The notes under the pieces are model-generated. The model made no database searches. It was not told where the DNA came from and worked only from the letters and a program-made list of their open reading frames with translations. DNA of 64,000 nt from Channallabes apus. Lineage: Eukaryota; Chordata; Actinopteri; Siluriformes; Clariidae. Where the stretch lies: assembly GCA_030522415.1 (NCBI GenBank), contig CM060124.1, positions 28,740,954 to 28,804,953 on the forward strand, given 5' to 3'. The translations under genes were made by a program, and so were the position numbers. Position 1 is the stretch's first letter. Every line of letters starts with the position of its first letter. Of this stretch, positions 1 to 10,460 are shown piece after piece.

Positions 1-542
1 AGATTATGTAATGATACAATGTAAATATTTTCACAGAAACAAAGCGTCGAGATAAGACATGAATTTGAAGAGGATCTCTTTGATGATTGCCTGGTAAAGC
101 ATTGTTTTCTTATTAATTATACAATTTATTAATACCTTGAATAGTGTTTGTTGCATTGGACAGAAGCATATAAATGCAAATGAATATATAAATCTGAGTA
201 GTTATTGAAAAAATTTTCATGTTTGGACTAACCCTTTAAATACAAACTCAGCATTCATCATAGGATTTCCTGACACTGTAAAGGTGCAGAGTAATCTATG
301 GAGTGTAGCCATCTCATGCCATGTTTTACAGTGTTTTACTGATGCAAGATTATTGCTAAAGCAATTTAACCCAAGTTTAACAATCTGAAGTATATGAAGT
401 GATGGTCATTTTTTATTTTCAATTATTTTTATTATTATTTTTTTCTCTGTGATAATGAAGTCAGCACAGGTGATTGAAGCAATTCAGATTTTTTTGTTTC
501 GCAAAATAAATTTTTATTTATTTTCTTGTAAATTTTATGCAG
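1..542. other. Intron-like AT-rich DNA, no gene
   Basis: I see no coding sequence or recognised repeat here. The stretch ends in a good splice acceptor: a T-rich tract followed by TTTTATGCAG, with the AG at 541-542. It therefore reads as the 3' part of an intron of the gene whose terminal exon follows. Confidence 0.4.
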
Positions 543-839
543 GAGGACAGACGAAGTGATGCCAGTTTGCACATTCTTAAAATCCTTGTCCTCCGTGCAG
601 TCGAAGAGGAAGAACCGTTTGGTGTATCCATAATCCTTGAAGGAAAGGAAATTTTGCAAGAATGTGGCAATACTACATTGGCATGTGCACTGCTTATGGG
701 AATAATTTATGCCATTAACCTTGCATACCCCCGAGCACTGCGCTACACATTTGAGCTATTTCGGAAAGTTCTTCTAGAACTTGATGGGATTAAGCTATCA
801 CCAAAAGTGCAAGCTTTAAAGATGAAGTTATCATCTTAA
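543..839 (+). CDS. 3'-terminal exon of a host-like gene of a multicopy fish family
   Basis: The frame runs open from the acceptor at 541-542 to a TAA at 837-839, about 98 codons. It is an acidic, helix-rich sequence with EEEPFGVSIILEGKE near the start and AYPRALRYTFELF then LSPKVQALKMKLSS at the end. From memory this resembles the C-terminus of uncharacterised, multicopy fish proteins sometimes labelled SAMD3-like; the match is not verified and no catalytic motif is visible. No upstream exon was recognised in the window, so the true start lies outside it. Downstream are SINE insertions and an AATAAA at 1716-1721 that could end the transcript. It might be functional or a retained fragment; the open frame and clean acceptor favour a real exon. 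Confidence 0.5.
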   Translation, partial: EDRRSDASLHILKILVLRAVEEEEPFGVSIILEGKEILQECGNTTLACALLMGIIYAINLAYPRALRYTFELFRKVLLELDGIKLSPKVQALKMKLSS

Positions 840-903
840 AACATTTGATATGGCTTTACTACAAGTCTTTACATGTTCAGTGTTTACATGTTCAGCTTAA
901 AAG

Positions 904-1031
904 TTCATTCATTCATTCATCTTCTATACAGCTTAATCCTGTGTTCAGGGTCGCAGGGGACCTGGAGCCTATCCCAGGAAACTTCGGGCACTAGGCGGGG
1001 TACACCCTGGACAGGGTGCCAATCCATCGGA
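904..1031 (-). repeat. tRNA-derived SINE, 3' fragment
   Basis: An ATTCATTCATTC run followed by the CTTCTATAC / GGTCGC / CCTATCCCAGGA block is the reverse complement of the 3' half of the SINE seen complete at 22110-22504. The head with the polymerase III boxes is missing. It is inverted relative to the piece at 1266-1574. Confidence 0.8.
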
Positions 1032-1265
1032 GAGCTTAAAAGTTTTAATGCGTTAAGGTTTCAATGGCATACTTTTAAGTGCACTAGTCCAGAGTGCTGA
1101 TTTGAATGTTGCAACTTCACTGCTTCAGAGGGCTATTAAGTTTTAAAGTTTATTCTACAGTTTGTTTAATGTATTTTCTGCTGTATTTTATTTCTAAACG
1201 AATGCTGTATTTTATTTATTTATTTATTTATTTATTATAATTATTTTACACAATTTTGTTTAAAG

Positions 1266-1574
1266 CCAGGCTCGATTCCCGTCTCTGTGTGCATGGAGTT
1301 TGCATGTTCTCCCCGTGCTTGGTGGGTTTCCTCCGGGTACTCCGGTTTCCTCCCACAGTCCAAAGATATGCAGGTTAGGCTAATTGGCATTCCTAAATTG
1401 CCCGTAGTGTGTGATTGGGTGTGTGAATGTGTGTATGTGTGTGTGCCCTGCGATGGATTGGCACCCTGTCCAGGGTGTACCTCGCCTAGTGCCCGAAGTC
1501 TCCTGGGATAGGCTCCAGGTCCCCCGCAACCCTGAACACAGGATTAAGCAGTATAGAAAATGAATGAATGAATG
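1266..1574 (+). repeat. tRNA-derived SINE, head-truncated
   Basis: It begins at the CCAGGCTCGATTCCCG part of the SINE body, passes a TG-rich segment and ends in TGAATGAATGAATGG. Only the tRNA-like head is missing. With the inverted fragment at 904-1031 it could form a hairpin in a transcript of the upstream gene. Confidence 0.8.
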
Positions 1575-2334
1575 GATTTTGTTTAAAACAAGCATTTCAG
1601 GCCCTCGTGCCGTGCAGTTGTTCCTATGGATGCAAAATTTAGCTGAATGCACTTTTATTAAAAAGACAACCTGTATCTAGACTGTGAATGTCAAAAATAT
1701 TTGGTAATGTTGGTGAATAAACTGTTTAATTATATTTTAGTTGTGTGATTTATAAAAGATATAGATGAAATAATTACTTAAGTTTCTTTCCAAAACATAA
1801 ATTAGCAATGTTTACATTATTATAGGGAGTAATATAAATTGATAAAACCAAGTAAGGGAAAATCTCACAAAACAAAATGATAGTAAGATTTACTTAATAA
1901 TTTCATAAAATCAAGATTCCTGCTGATGCAACTATGAATTAACTTTACTTGATTATTTTAAATAAATCTAAGTTGTGCATTACATATACTGTAATTATGT
2001 AACTTTTACTTGATTTCTTTGATTGTTAATTTAATTGTTAAGTAGATTTTACCTGACAATTATGGGTGAGTTTTACTTAATATTGGAGCAATAAAATATA
2101 TATTTAATATTGGAGCAATTATTAATTTATTGTGTATTTAACGTCATTCAGCCGTTTAAGTTAAAAAATAAGTTCCTACCAGCCCACTATTATTTTCTGT
2201 TCAAATTTAAAGATGCCCATGTGTGTGTGCAAATACACAAATTTTACAAAGAATACAACAATGTATAATGTTTAATAAAGTTAACCTAATACAATATTGT
2301 TTCCAATGCTGGAGCAAACATGATTTTGTTTTGT
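1575..2334. other. AT-rich DNA, possible 3' UTR or intergenic
   Basis: No coding sequence is recognised. A canonical AATAAA lies at 1716-1721 on the plus strand and could be the polyadenylation signal for the exon at 543-839. Confidence 0.3.
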
Positions 2335-2545
2335 CACCTTTCATTCAGGGTAGGTGTGAAGTTATCAAACCGGTTTCGCTGATGGGGGAATTCACAGAAT
2401 TTAGAGGTTTCGCCAGCAAAACATAAACAGAAAAATAAACATAAGTAAATATAAAATTTTTATTGGAACAATTCAGACTTCATACTTGGATTTGATACTT
2501 TGAGTGTAATTCATAAATTTACTGAATATATTCAAATAAACACAC
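2335..2545 (-). repeat. Dispersed repeat, inverted relative to 39945-40190
   Basis: The reverse complement of this stretch aligns over some 200 bp with 39945-40190. Shared blocks include TTGCTGGCGAAA, GAATTCCCCCATCAGCGAAA, CCGGTTT and ACTCAAAGTATCAAATCCAA. No ORF or terminal repeat was recognised, so the family is unnamed. It lies just beside a Tc1-like fragment and may or may not belong to it. Confidence 0.6.
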
Positions 2546-2619
2546 CATACAGCAAATATATCTCAAAGCTTTTATTTGTGGGGTCATAAATGCAGTGTTC
2601 AGTTACATTACTTTGTGTC

Positions 2620-2913
2620 CACCCTGATTTTTAACCACTACTGGAAGGACTTTAAACAACTATTTATGTATTTATTACATGCCTCTTCTGTAAGTACCTC
2701 AGACCAGAATTTATTAATGGTAGTAATTAAATCAGATTTTGTATTCGGTTTTGCTTCTTTTCGAATATAGTCTTTCAGAGCATGCCACACCATTTCAATG
2801 GGATTCATGTCGGGAGACTCGGCGGCGAGGCCGGCTCTCCCCTTAAGTAAATGTCTTGCCCCCTCAAATAATTTTTTTTTAAATGTTGAGAAAGCATATG
2901 TTAATATACACAT
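2620..2913 (-). pseudogene. Tc1/mariner-like transposase, C-terminal fragment
   Basis: Read on the minus strand this encodes about 90 residues containing SPDMNPIEMVWHALKDYIR, the block that surrounds the third acidic residue of the DDE catalytic triad in Tc1-like transposases. The conserved tail NKYINSCLKSF follows. The N-terminal DNA-binding domain and the first two acidic residues are absent, so the piece cannot be active. The first part of the frame (KKKLFEGA...) is poly-A-derived rather than transposase-like. Confidence 0.8.
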
Positions 2914-3007
2914 AAAATGAATATATTACAAGTTGATAAAATGATCTGCGGTAGTGGAAAAATCACTACGGTATTAGATTTCCCTCAAGTATCCGTCTCT
3001 TCGCTAT

Positions 3008-3075
3008 TTATTCACAGGCTGCAGCGCACGCACACACACAAACACACACACGCGCGCGCGCGCACACACACACTC
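3008..3075. repeat. (CA)n/(CG)n microsatellite
   Basis: Alternating CA and CG dinucleotides, with the block CGCGCGCGCGCG near 3050. Alternating purine-pyrimidine tracts of this type can adopt Z-DNA. Confidence 0.9.
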
Positions 3076-3232
3076 TCCTCCCCTGAGCCCTCGGTAAACA
3101 TCCAATCACCGTCTGTTTATGCAAATGAGTCAAGACATGACAAGAGTGGATTGGAGAGAAAAGAGCTGTTCATTTATTATAAAAGAAATAAAAATATATT
3201 AAAATATTTTTAAAAAACATAACATGAATTGA

Positions 3233-3345
3233 ACCCTGTCCAGAGTGTACCACGCCTAGTGCCCGAAGTCTCCTGGGATAGGCTCCAGGTCCCCGCGACC
3301 CTGAACACAGGATTAAGCGGTATAGAAGATGAAGATGAAGATGAA
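3233..3345 (+). repeat. tRNA-derived SINE, 3' tail only
   Basis: It contains the CCTGTCCAG / CCTGGGATAGGCTCCAGG / GGTCCCCGCGACC block and ends in a GATGAAGATGAA variant of the usual TGAATGAA tail. It is 5' truncated to about 113 bp. Confidence 0.8.
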
Positions 3346-3384
3346 ATATGAATTGTTCTACCCATCTGCTATAACTTTTTTTTT

Positions 3385-3690
3385 CATTATTATTATTCAT
3401 AAGAAAACCTTTCAGTTTTGTAAATATTATGGTTATAGTGTGTTAATACTAAACGTTTTTAAGAATTAGACCATCCAGCTAAGATAAATATTATGTCGTT
3501 GATTGATAAAATCTGGATTAAGGATATTTTACTTTATTTTGTTTTATTAATTTAATTTAAAATTTTCAGTTTCCCCCCGAGGGATTGCCACCTTATTGTG
3601 GTCAGGGGGTTTTCGTGCCTCAGTGACCTTAAGAGCTACACCAGCAGGAGCTTAGTCTTCAAGTGGGACACCTCTCTTCACGAATCAGGA
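3385..3690 (+). repeat. Dispersed repeat shared with 59822-60100
   Basis: From TTCATAAGAAAACCTTTCAG to the block GGGATTGCCACCTTATTGTG and GGTCAGGGGGTTT this aligns in direct orientation with 59822-60100. The GGGATTGCCACC block resembles the 5' leader of fish non-LTR retrotransposons, but no ORF follows in either copy. In the second copy a long TA microsatellite lies between the two shared parts. Confidence 0.6.
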
Positions 3691-4129
3691 CATTCGCATA
3701 GTTAACACTATCAGATAGCCTACTATCAGGAAATTTAATTAATTTCAATACCATTTAAACCGAGGCATTGTCATGTCTTTCATTGTTTTGTTCCTGTTAA
3801 GACATTACAAAAACTATATAAGAAACTTTTAAAGCACGAATTTGGGCATCTCATTTCATCATTATGAAAATAACATGAAGCACATATACACACGTTCATT
3901 ATGAAATATCTGTGAAAATAAAATTCATGTTTGCTTCAGCATTGGAAACACTATTGTTTTAGGTTAAATTTATACACAATTCAGTTGTACTTGGTCTGGC
4001 TTTTAGATAAAGTCCTTCCATGCGCCATCTGGCGGATATTCAGTGAAGCACAACACATTTATTTTAAATTCCCGAATGTTGCCTCCGGCAAGTCCCAGCA
4101 TGCCGAACGCTAAATTGTGGCTTCTCGCG
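3691..4129. other. No recognised gene
   Basis: AT-rich sequence without a supported ORF or repeat, apart from a few short ORFs with no family resemblance. Confidence 0.3.
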
Positions 4130-4322
4130 GGAAAACACGCGCAGTCTTAATGGCGACATCTGTACCTCTCATCCCTCCCCGCTTAGAGAGCTCGGCCAAT
4201 TTAGCTCTCTCGATGCCTCCAGCTGTGCGAGGTTACAGCATCACCCGGGAACCGAACCAGCGATCTCCGGATGATAGGACGAGCACTTTACCACTGCGCC
4301 ACTCGGATGCTGAAAAGTGTAA
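4130..4322 (-). repeat. Second tRNA-derived SINE family, copy 1
   Basis: On the minus strand the head reads GAGTGGCGCAGTGGTAAAG (A-box-like), then GGTTCGGTTCCC (B-box-like), then a unique body. A second, more diverged copy lies at 5757-5870. The family differs from the TGAATGAA-tailed SINE. Confidence 0.65.
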
Positions 4323-5226
4323 TTAAAAAAATAATAAATCGCCCCTCCCACCTCCAAAAAAACAAAACAAATTTGCACCAGCTGCCACTGCATAAGAGTA
4401 GATCAGTGTTCACATACATAACTGTGAAAGTGAGGATATGTGAAAGGAACATTTTTATACAGGATTTTATTTGATTTTTTCCTCCCAAGACTTCTATGAA
4501 AACTAAAAGCAAGCTATGTCAGTACTAACACGAACCCATGTGTCAGTAGTCAAAGAAGAGTCAAAAAGTTTAAGCTTTGAGCTTTTGTATTACAAATCTT
4601 GCCTGCAACTGTGTGTTTCCTTCATTTTTAGCCTTTGACCACTGAGGTTTTTCACAGCAAACCCTTGAAGTCTGGACTACGATCTGAAGATAATAAAACT
4701 GTTTACTGCGCCAGATACATCTGTAATGGTAGAATATTTTTAAGTTGTCAAATTATATTAAATTATTTTTTATATTGTACAATTTGTTGCTGTCTAAAGT
4801 ATTGCATTCATTAGAAAAAAAATTAGGGTGATAATGTAATATTTAAAATGGGAACAATACAATGTTGTAGGAAATTGTACAATACAGTAAAATAAAATGT
4901 TCATAAGAAGCGTAAGAAAGTAATGAGAATGCAAGAGACTAAAGAAGGGGGATGGTTATGTAAATTAAGGGGCGGTTCCTTCCCCATGGTTCTCTTAGGT
5001 AAACTTGTGTGAGGGGAGTTTTAGCAGCACAGCTAACATCCCAAAAACATGGATGCAGAGTTAAAATGTGGGAAATTTACAAGGAAAAATGAACAGAAAT
5101 TTACTGACAGGACTGAGTTACACCATGTGAATTTATGGAGAAAGAGTCATAAAAAAATTTAAGTGCTTTATTTTGTTCTGTACTATTGTGTCGGCCGAAC
5201 AAATCGCTCATATGCGTTGGCACGCA

Positions 5227-5227
<1 letters not shown>
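4323..5227. other. No recognised gene
   Basis: AT-rich DNA with poly-A and poly-T runs. Nothing coding could be supported. Confidence 0.3.

Positions 5228-5262
<35 letters not shown>
5228..5262. repeat. (CA)n microsatellite
   Basis: A pure run of CA dinucleotides preceded by GCACGCACGCG. Confidence 0.9.
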
Positions 5263-5263
<1 letters not shown>

Positions 5264-5461
5264 AAGTTCATAGTCAACTTAAGCTCCAAATAAAGATGAG
5301 ATTATCTTTATTTTTACGGCAATATATAAGTTAATATATAAACTTTTACAAAAAAACATGAACTGTCCTTTATTCTTGAGTTTAGCTCATGTGTAATGGA
5401 CTTGTCTCTGGTTAGTCTTAATGGCTAGTCTATATCATTGTGTTTCTAATTCAGATGTGCA

Positions 5462-5467
<6 letters not shown>

Positions 5468-5524
<57 letters not shown>
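5468..5524. repeat. (AT)n microsatellite
   Basis: About 56 bp of pure AT dinucleotide flanked by TGTGC on the left and GCACAC on the right, so it can fold as a long hairpin. Confidence 0.9.
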
Positions 5525-5532
<8 letters not shown>

Positions 5533-5534
5533 TA

Positions 5535-5757
5535 TAGGGTTCAGGGGGCAATTACTTTTTCACACAGTGCCATGTAGGTTTGGATTTTTTTTCTCCCTAA
5601 ATAATAAAACCCCTCATTTAAAAACTGCATTTTGTGTTTACTTGTGTTATCTTTGACTAATAGTTACATGTGTTTGATGATCAGAAACATTTTGTGTGAC
5701 AAACATGCAAAAGAATAAGAAATCAGGAGGGGGGCAAATAGATTTTCACACCACTGT
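5535..5757 (+). mobile_element. Tc1-like transposon, 3' non-coding end
   Basis: Blocks such as GGGGGCAATTACTTTTTCAC, CATGTAGGTTTGGATTTTTT and GGGGGGCAAATAGATTTTCA match, from memory, the 3' untranslated and terminal region of a common fish Tc1-like element. The right end is close to CACACCACTGTAG. The transposase and the other terminal repeat are absent. Confidence 0.6.
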
Positions 5758-5870
5758 AGCTCTCTCTAGGCCCTCAGTTGCGAGTGGTTACAGCATCAAC
5801 TGGGGATTTAGCCAGCGATCTCCAGGTGATAGAGCGAGCACTTTACCACTGCACTACTCAAGGGCTTTCA
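5757..5870 (-). repeat. Second tRNA-derived SINE family, copy 2
   Basis: The minus strand gives AGTAGTGCAGTGGTAAAGTG as the A-box region and a decayed GGCTAAATCCCC B-box region. It is a diverged partner of 4130-4322 and is joined directly to the Tc1 end. Confidence 0.6.
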
Positions 5871-5877
5871 TTTTTCA

Positions 5878-5962
5878 TTTTTAATAAATGCGCAAAAATT
5901 TCTAAAACATCTTTCACATTGTCATTTTGGGGTATTGTTTGTAGAATTATAAAGAAAATAAT
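5878..5962 (+). mobile_element. Tc1-like transposon tail fragment
   Basis: The string around TGTCATTTTGGGGTATTGTTTGTAGAATT is the 3' non-coding end of a Tc1-like element. It closely resembles 13262-13316, which belongs to another remnant. Confidence 0.5.
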
Positions 5963-5982
5963 GAATTTACTTGGATTTTACT

Positions 5983-6215
5983 TGGATTCTCTGCCCATTA
6001 CTCTTTTGACATTCTGGCACTAACTGAGACCTGGATATCTCCTCAGAACTCAGCTACGCCGGCTGCCCTATACTCTGCCTATGTATTCTCTCACTCTCCA
6101 CGAGAAACTGACAGAGGTGGTGGTACGGGTCTCCTGTTGTCTAAGAAATGGTCCTTCTCGCCTATCCCCCTGTCTCATCTCAGTTTTTCATCATTTGAAT
6201 TTCATGCAGTTAAGG
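5983..6215 (+). pseudogene. L2-clade LINE ORF2, endonuclease N-terminal part
   Basis: The plus strand translates to ILALTETWISPQ, then a GGGTGLL block, typical of the apurinic/apyrimidinic endonuclease of L2/CR1-group LINEs. TETW holds a catalytic glutamate. The frame has lost its start and is cut at 6215 by an hAT element, resuming near 7850. The 5' end of the LINE was not found; it is abutted by Tc1 debris. Confidence 0.75.
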
Positions 6216-6485
6216 CAGTGGTTCTCAAACTGTGGGGCGCGCCCCACTAGTGGGGAATACAGACATGACAGGTGGGGCGCAATGAACGGGAGGAAAAACA
6301 GGAAAGTACCTATTCTAATTCATGCTTTTCTTTATTGATAATGAAGAGCGTACGCTCAAAACTAAACAATCACACACAAATAAATGGATCATTAATACAA
6401 GTAAATTTAAAATAACATCAGTTGGGGGCCGGGAGAAAAAGTGGAACCATAGTGGTACAATAACGGTTTAACGTCGGACAAACTT

Positions 6486-6704
6486 GAGCAGCGCTGCTCG
6501 AATCACAAACCTGCGCGACCCACTGGGCAGCGCTGCGCGACTCTGACAGGAATAAACCGCGCCGACCATCAAAATACATTTTACCCTGCTGGGATGCGCA
6601 CGTACAAAACAGGCATGGCAAGGCGGAAACAATATTAAACAGTCCTGACATTTAAAATAAAACATAGTGGGTCGCGCAGGTTTGTGATTCGAGCGGCGCT
6701 GCGC
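6486..6704. repeat. 38-bp imperfect inverted repeat
   Basis: Arms 6486-6523 and 6667-6704 are reverse complements apart from a few positions; the core is AATCACAAACCTGCGCGACC. The spacer is about 143 bp. The arms are GC-rich against an AT-rich background and lie in the 5' part of the hAT element. Confidence 0.85.
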
Positions 6705-6852
6705 GAGCCACCGGGCTGCGCAAATAAACCAGATCATCACTGCGCTATCCAGATAGCCGCGCTGCGCTGTATTTGCGCAGATATTTGGTTCAATCGGGTG
6801 CCACGGTTTCGTCCCACTTTTGATGTGTTTGGCTTCACATACACTTCGACAA

Positions 6853-7110
6853 TGGAAGAAGACGGTGCAGCAGCAGTGAGTTTACTTACATGTGACGAAA
6901 AACGAGGAGATTGTAAAGAAAAAAAGTGCATTGTCTGTGTTGTGGAATTGGTTTGGGTATAAGAAAAGTGATACGAATGAGATGAACGTGATTTAGAAGG
7001 TACGCAAGTGCACTGTTTTAACAAGTGGTGGAAACATGTCAAACCTTTTCTATCATCTGAAATACAAAATCGAATATGGCCAAAGTAAAAAAAATGCAGC
7101 AAACCCCAGC
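6853..7110 (+). pseudogene. BED-zinc-finger hAT transposase N-terminus (ZBED-like)
   Basis: An ATG at 6852 opens a frame whose later part, allowing for a stop, reads SVLWNWFGYKKSDTNE, then LTSGGNMSNLFYHLKYKIEY. That is the layout of a BED finger, in which a Cys pair precedes the GGNxxNLxxHLK helix. One stop and loss of the expected cysteine spacing show it is dead. It differs from the transposase fragment at 7286-7600, so two hAT lineages are represented. Confidence 0.6.
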
Positions 7111-7285
7111 AATTCACAGTTTAAATAAAATTACATTAAAAATGAAATTATGTAAAACAATTTCTTTGTGTTTTCATTTTTATTTATGCATTTTCAGATA
7201 CAAATCGCTATTTTGTTATATATATCGTTATTGAGTTAGAAAATTGCTTCTACCGTGAAGATTTTGGTTATATCGCCCACCCCTA

Positions 7286-7600
7286 ATGAAGCCTATCTTG
7301 AGCTTGGATTCATGGTGGGGATGGTGGGGGCAGAAGAGAGACGTTTTGTGTCTTAAACTGCTGGCAGCAGACCGCATGAGACCCAACAAATTAGGAAGAC
7401 ACTTAGAGACAACACACTCCAGTCACGTTAATAAACCACTGGACGTCTTTGAAAGAAAGCTGGCAGAATACAGACAGCAGGATAATCGCATGGTAAAATC
7501 TGAATCGGTGGACAGCAAAGCACAAATGGCTTCATTCAAAGTTGCATACAGAATTGGCCAGTGCAAAAAAAAAAACTACAAACGATTGCTGAGCAGCTAA
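7286..7600 (+). pseudogene. hAT transposase N-terminal region (ZBED5/FAM200-like)
   Basis: The frame of 104 residues contains CLKLLAADRMRPNKLGRHL, ETTHSSHVNKPLDVFERKLA and SKAQMASFKVAYRIGQCKK. These match the BED-finger tail and following linker of Charlie-type hAT transposases, the family from which vertebrate ZBED5/FAM200-like genes come. The stop after KRLLSS and the lack of the catalytic and dimerisation domains make it a 5' fragment. The first residues come from unrelated joined sequence. Confidence 0.75.
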
Positions 7601-7849
7601 TAAACATGGGGTCAATTATGCAAAGATAAGTGACAACGTAAGCCTTGTAACAATTGCACGTGTATTTTATCTTTTTTTTACTTGGTGGTGTTTGATCGTA
7701 TTGGTTTAGGAATTGATATTTCAATAAACAGTAAACTTGGCCGATTTCGTTATTATTTTGTTGACAAGTGGGGCTTGAAAATTCGCTCACCCCCTGAAGT
7801 GGGGAATGACAGAAAACTCCAATTAACCTCCACATCTTAGTTATTTACA

Positions 7850-9955
7850 TCTTAGTCATCCTGGCTAGGAAACTTTCTAGATGAACTGGACATGCTTCTT
7901 AGTCTTTTTCCTTCTGCTAACACTCCTCTCACTGTTCTAGGAGATTTCAACCTTCCATTTCACAAACACCAATCCTCTTTCCTTCTCCCTCTCCTTAACT
8001 CCTTCTCTTTAACTCTAAACAGCTGCCCTCCCACACACAAGGCACGGAATTCTCTCGACCTCATTTTTTGCCGTCCTTCCCCAGTCACAGATATCACTAT
8101 TACTCTTCATAAATCTGATCATTATCTGGTATCCTTCACCATAACCCTTCCTATTCTATGTAAACCTAACCACCAAAATGTCTCTTTTACTCGCAGAAAC
8201 CTTCACTCTGTCTCCCCTTCCTCTGTGTTTTCATGCACCCTATCATCCCTCCCAGACACAAACTCCTTCTCCTCTCTACCACTAGAGGCTGCGACTGAAA
8301 CTTTCCTCTCCTCTCTCTCCTCATCTTGTCCTGCTCTTTGGCTATCTGATGTACTACGCAACAACAGGAGAGAATTAAGAACTGCAGAGAGAAGATGAAA
8401 GAAATCATAGCTTGATGCAGATCTCATCTCTTACCAGACTCTTCTCTCAAAATTATCATGTGATGTGACTTATGCCAAAACTACCTTCTACAGAGAAATG
8501 TTGGAAGCCTCTGCACATGATCCTGGGAAACTTCACATCATCTTCTCCTCACTGCTCAACCCGCAGACTCCTCCTGCCCCTTCCTCTCTGACAGCTGATG
8601 ATTTTGCCACATTCTACGATGGGAAAATTGCAGCAATCCGCCAGTCCTTTGATCCCTCACAACTCCTACAGCAGAACCTCAGGACCTTCCCTTGCCTCCC
8701 TTAGCAGAATTCTCCAACCTGTCATCTGATCAGATCATCTCGTCATCTTACCCCACCACCTGATCATTAGACCCAATCCACAATGCTCCAGGCCATCTCA
8801 CGAGACACCCTTCCCTTCACCACAACCATTCCATATCATCTGGTCATGTTCCTGCTGCTTGTAAGAAGGCAAGGGTTATTCCTATCCTCAAGAACCCCTG
8901 CCTGGACCCATCAGAAGTTAACAACTATTGCCCGGTATCACTTCTCTCTTTTATTTGCAAAATTCTTGAAAGGACTGTATATAACCAAATGTCTCTTTAT
9001 CTCTCACAGAACAACCTTAATGATCCCAACCAATCTGTATTCAAAGTGGCACATTCCACAGAGACTGCCCTTCTGTCAGGCACTAAGAAGCTCCATGCTG
9101 CTAGATCTGCTAAACTGTCATCTGTTCTCACCCTCCTGGACCTATCAGCTGCATTTGACACAGTGAACCACAAGATTCTATTATCTATTCTTACAAGCCT
9201 TGGAAATTGTGGAACAGTGTGGCAATGGTTTGCTTCTTACCTAGAAGATAGGTCATATGAGGTAACATGGAGGGGATCTACATCTGCGCCACGTAGACTC
9301 TCTACTGGTGTCCCACAGGGCTCAGTACTTGGTCCTCTTCTGTTCTCTCTCTATACCCGGTCTCTTGGTAAAGTCATATCATCGCATGGATTTTCATACC
9401 ATTGTTATGCAGATGACACCCAACTTACTCTCTTCTTTGCTCCCTCTGACACTCAGGTTTCCACCTGGATCTCAGCATGTCTGGCAGACATCTCATCCTG
9501 GATGGCAGCTCATCAGGAGAAGCTCAATCTAAGTAAAACCGAATTGTTGTTCATACCTTGTGACTCATCCCCTGGTCAAGACCTTTTTATTTCCCTGGAC
9601 AACAACCAAATCACACCTTCAGCCACTGCCCGCAATCTTGGCATAACTGTGGACAATCATCTGTCATTTTCCCCACACATCGCTAACCTTACTCGCTCTT
9701 GTAGATTTCTTCTTTACAATATCAGAAGAATCCACCCATTTCTTTCTTCACAGGCTACTCAGGTGCTTGTTCAGTCTCTTGTTATTTCAAGATTGGACTA
9801 CTGCAACTCACTCCTGGCAGGCCTGCCTCTGTTCACGATTCGTCCTCTGCAACTGATCCAGAATGCAGCAGCACGTCTCGTTTTTAACCTTCCCAAGTTT
9901 TCCCACACCACCCACTCCTCCGCTCCCTGCACTGGCTTCCTGTAGCTAACAAAAA
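7850..9955 (+). pseudogene. L2-clade LINE ORF2: endonuclease C-terminus, linker, reverse transcriptase
   Basis: The frame continues from the interrupted endonuclease: LGNFLDELDMLL, then TVLGDFNLPFH with the GDFN motif and HKSDHYLVSF with the catalytic SDH. After frame changes near 8400 and 8700 the reverse transcriptase is read from about 8989 to 9945 with LLDLSAAFDTVNHKILL, the STGVPQGSVLGPLLFSLY block and the YADDTQL active site, then a SRLDYCNSLLAGLP thumb-like block. A stop at 9943-9945 interrupts the C-terminal LPV block. With several frameshifts the copy cannot be autonomous. Confidence 0.85.
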
Positions 9956-10385
9956 CAAAGCTAAAAATGTCCCAGCACCCAGTTACCTCTCTGCTCTAAT
10001 CACACCACACACTGCACCACATTCCCTCCGATCCTCCAGCACTGCTCGCCTCATCCCACCATCTCTCAGGGATCGAGGGTGGCACTCATCCAGACTCTTT
10101 TCTGTTCTGGCACCTAGATGGTGGAACGAACTTCCTCTAGATGTCCATACAGCAGAGACTCTGACTATCTATAAACGATGACTCAAGACGTATCTCTTTC
10201 TGCAGTACTTCGACTAACCCCCCCCCCCCCCGCCAAAAAAAAAGCTGCAGTTGTTTGACTAATGACACATAGTTATTAACCTAGTTAACCCAGCGTAAGT
10301 ATGTATCCAATGATGTAAACTTTAAAGCTTTTTTTGTAAGTTGCTCTGGATAAGAGCATCTACCAAATGCCTAAATGTAAATATA
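9956..10385 (+). mobile_element. L2-clade LINE 3' coding remnant and tail
   Basis: The C-terminal part is recognisable as RDRGWHSSRLFSVLAPRWWNE (with frame shifts). The 3' end TTGCTCTGGATAAGAGCATC followed by AAATGCCTAAATGTAAAT is the conserved stem-loop and short-repeat tail by which L2-type LINEs are recognised for reverse transcription. A C9-11 / A9 slippage tract lies near 10218. Confidence 0.8.
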
Positions 10386-10460
10386 TGTATTGTCTTTCTT
10401 TATGTTAAAGTAACAAAAGAAACTATATACTGTCTATATGTATATATGTGTGTATATGTA

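Larger units (their letters stand above)
6216..7835 (+). mobile_element. hAT (Charlie-like) transposon, decayed and composite
   Basis: It starts with CAGTGGTTCTCAAACTGTGG, the typical end of Charlie-like hAT elements, and approaches its far end at GTGGGGCTTGAAAATTCGC. The right terminal repeat is not intact. A transposase fragment lies at 7286-7600 and a second, different BED-type fragment at 6853-7110. A terminus-like ATATCGCCCACCCCTAATG near 7271-7288 suggests a smaller hAT nested in the larger one. The whole insertion splits the LINE whose parts lie at 5983-6215 and 7850-9955. Confidence 0.7.
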
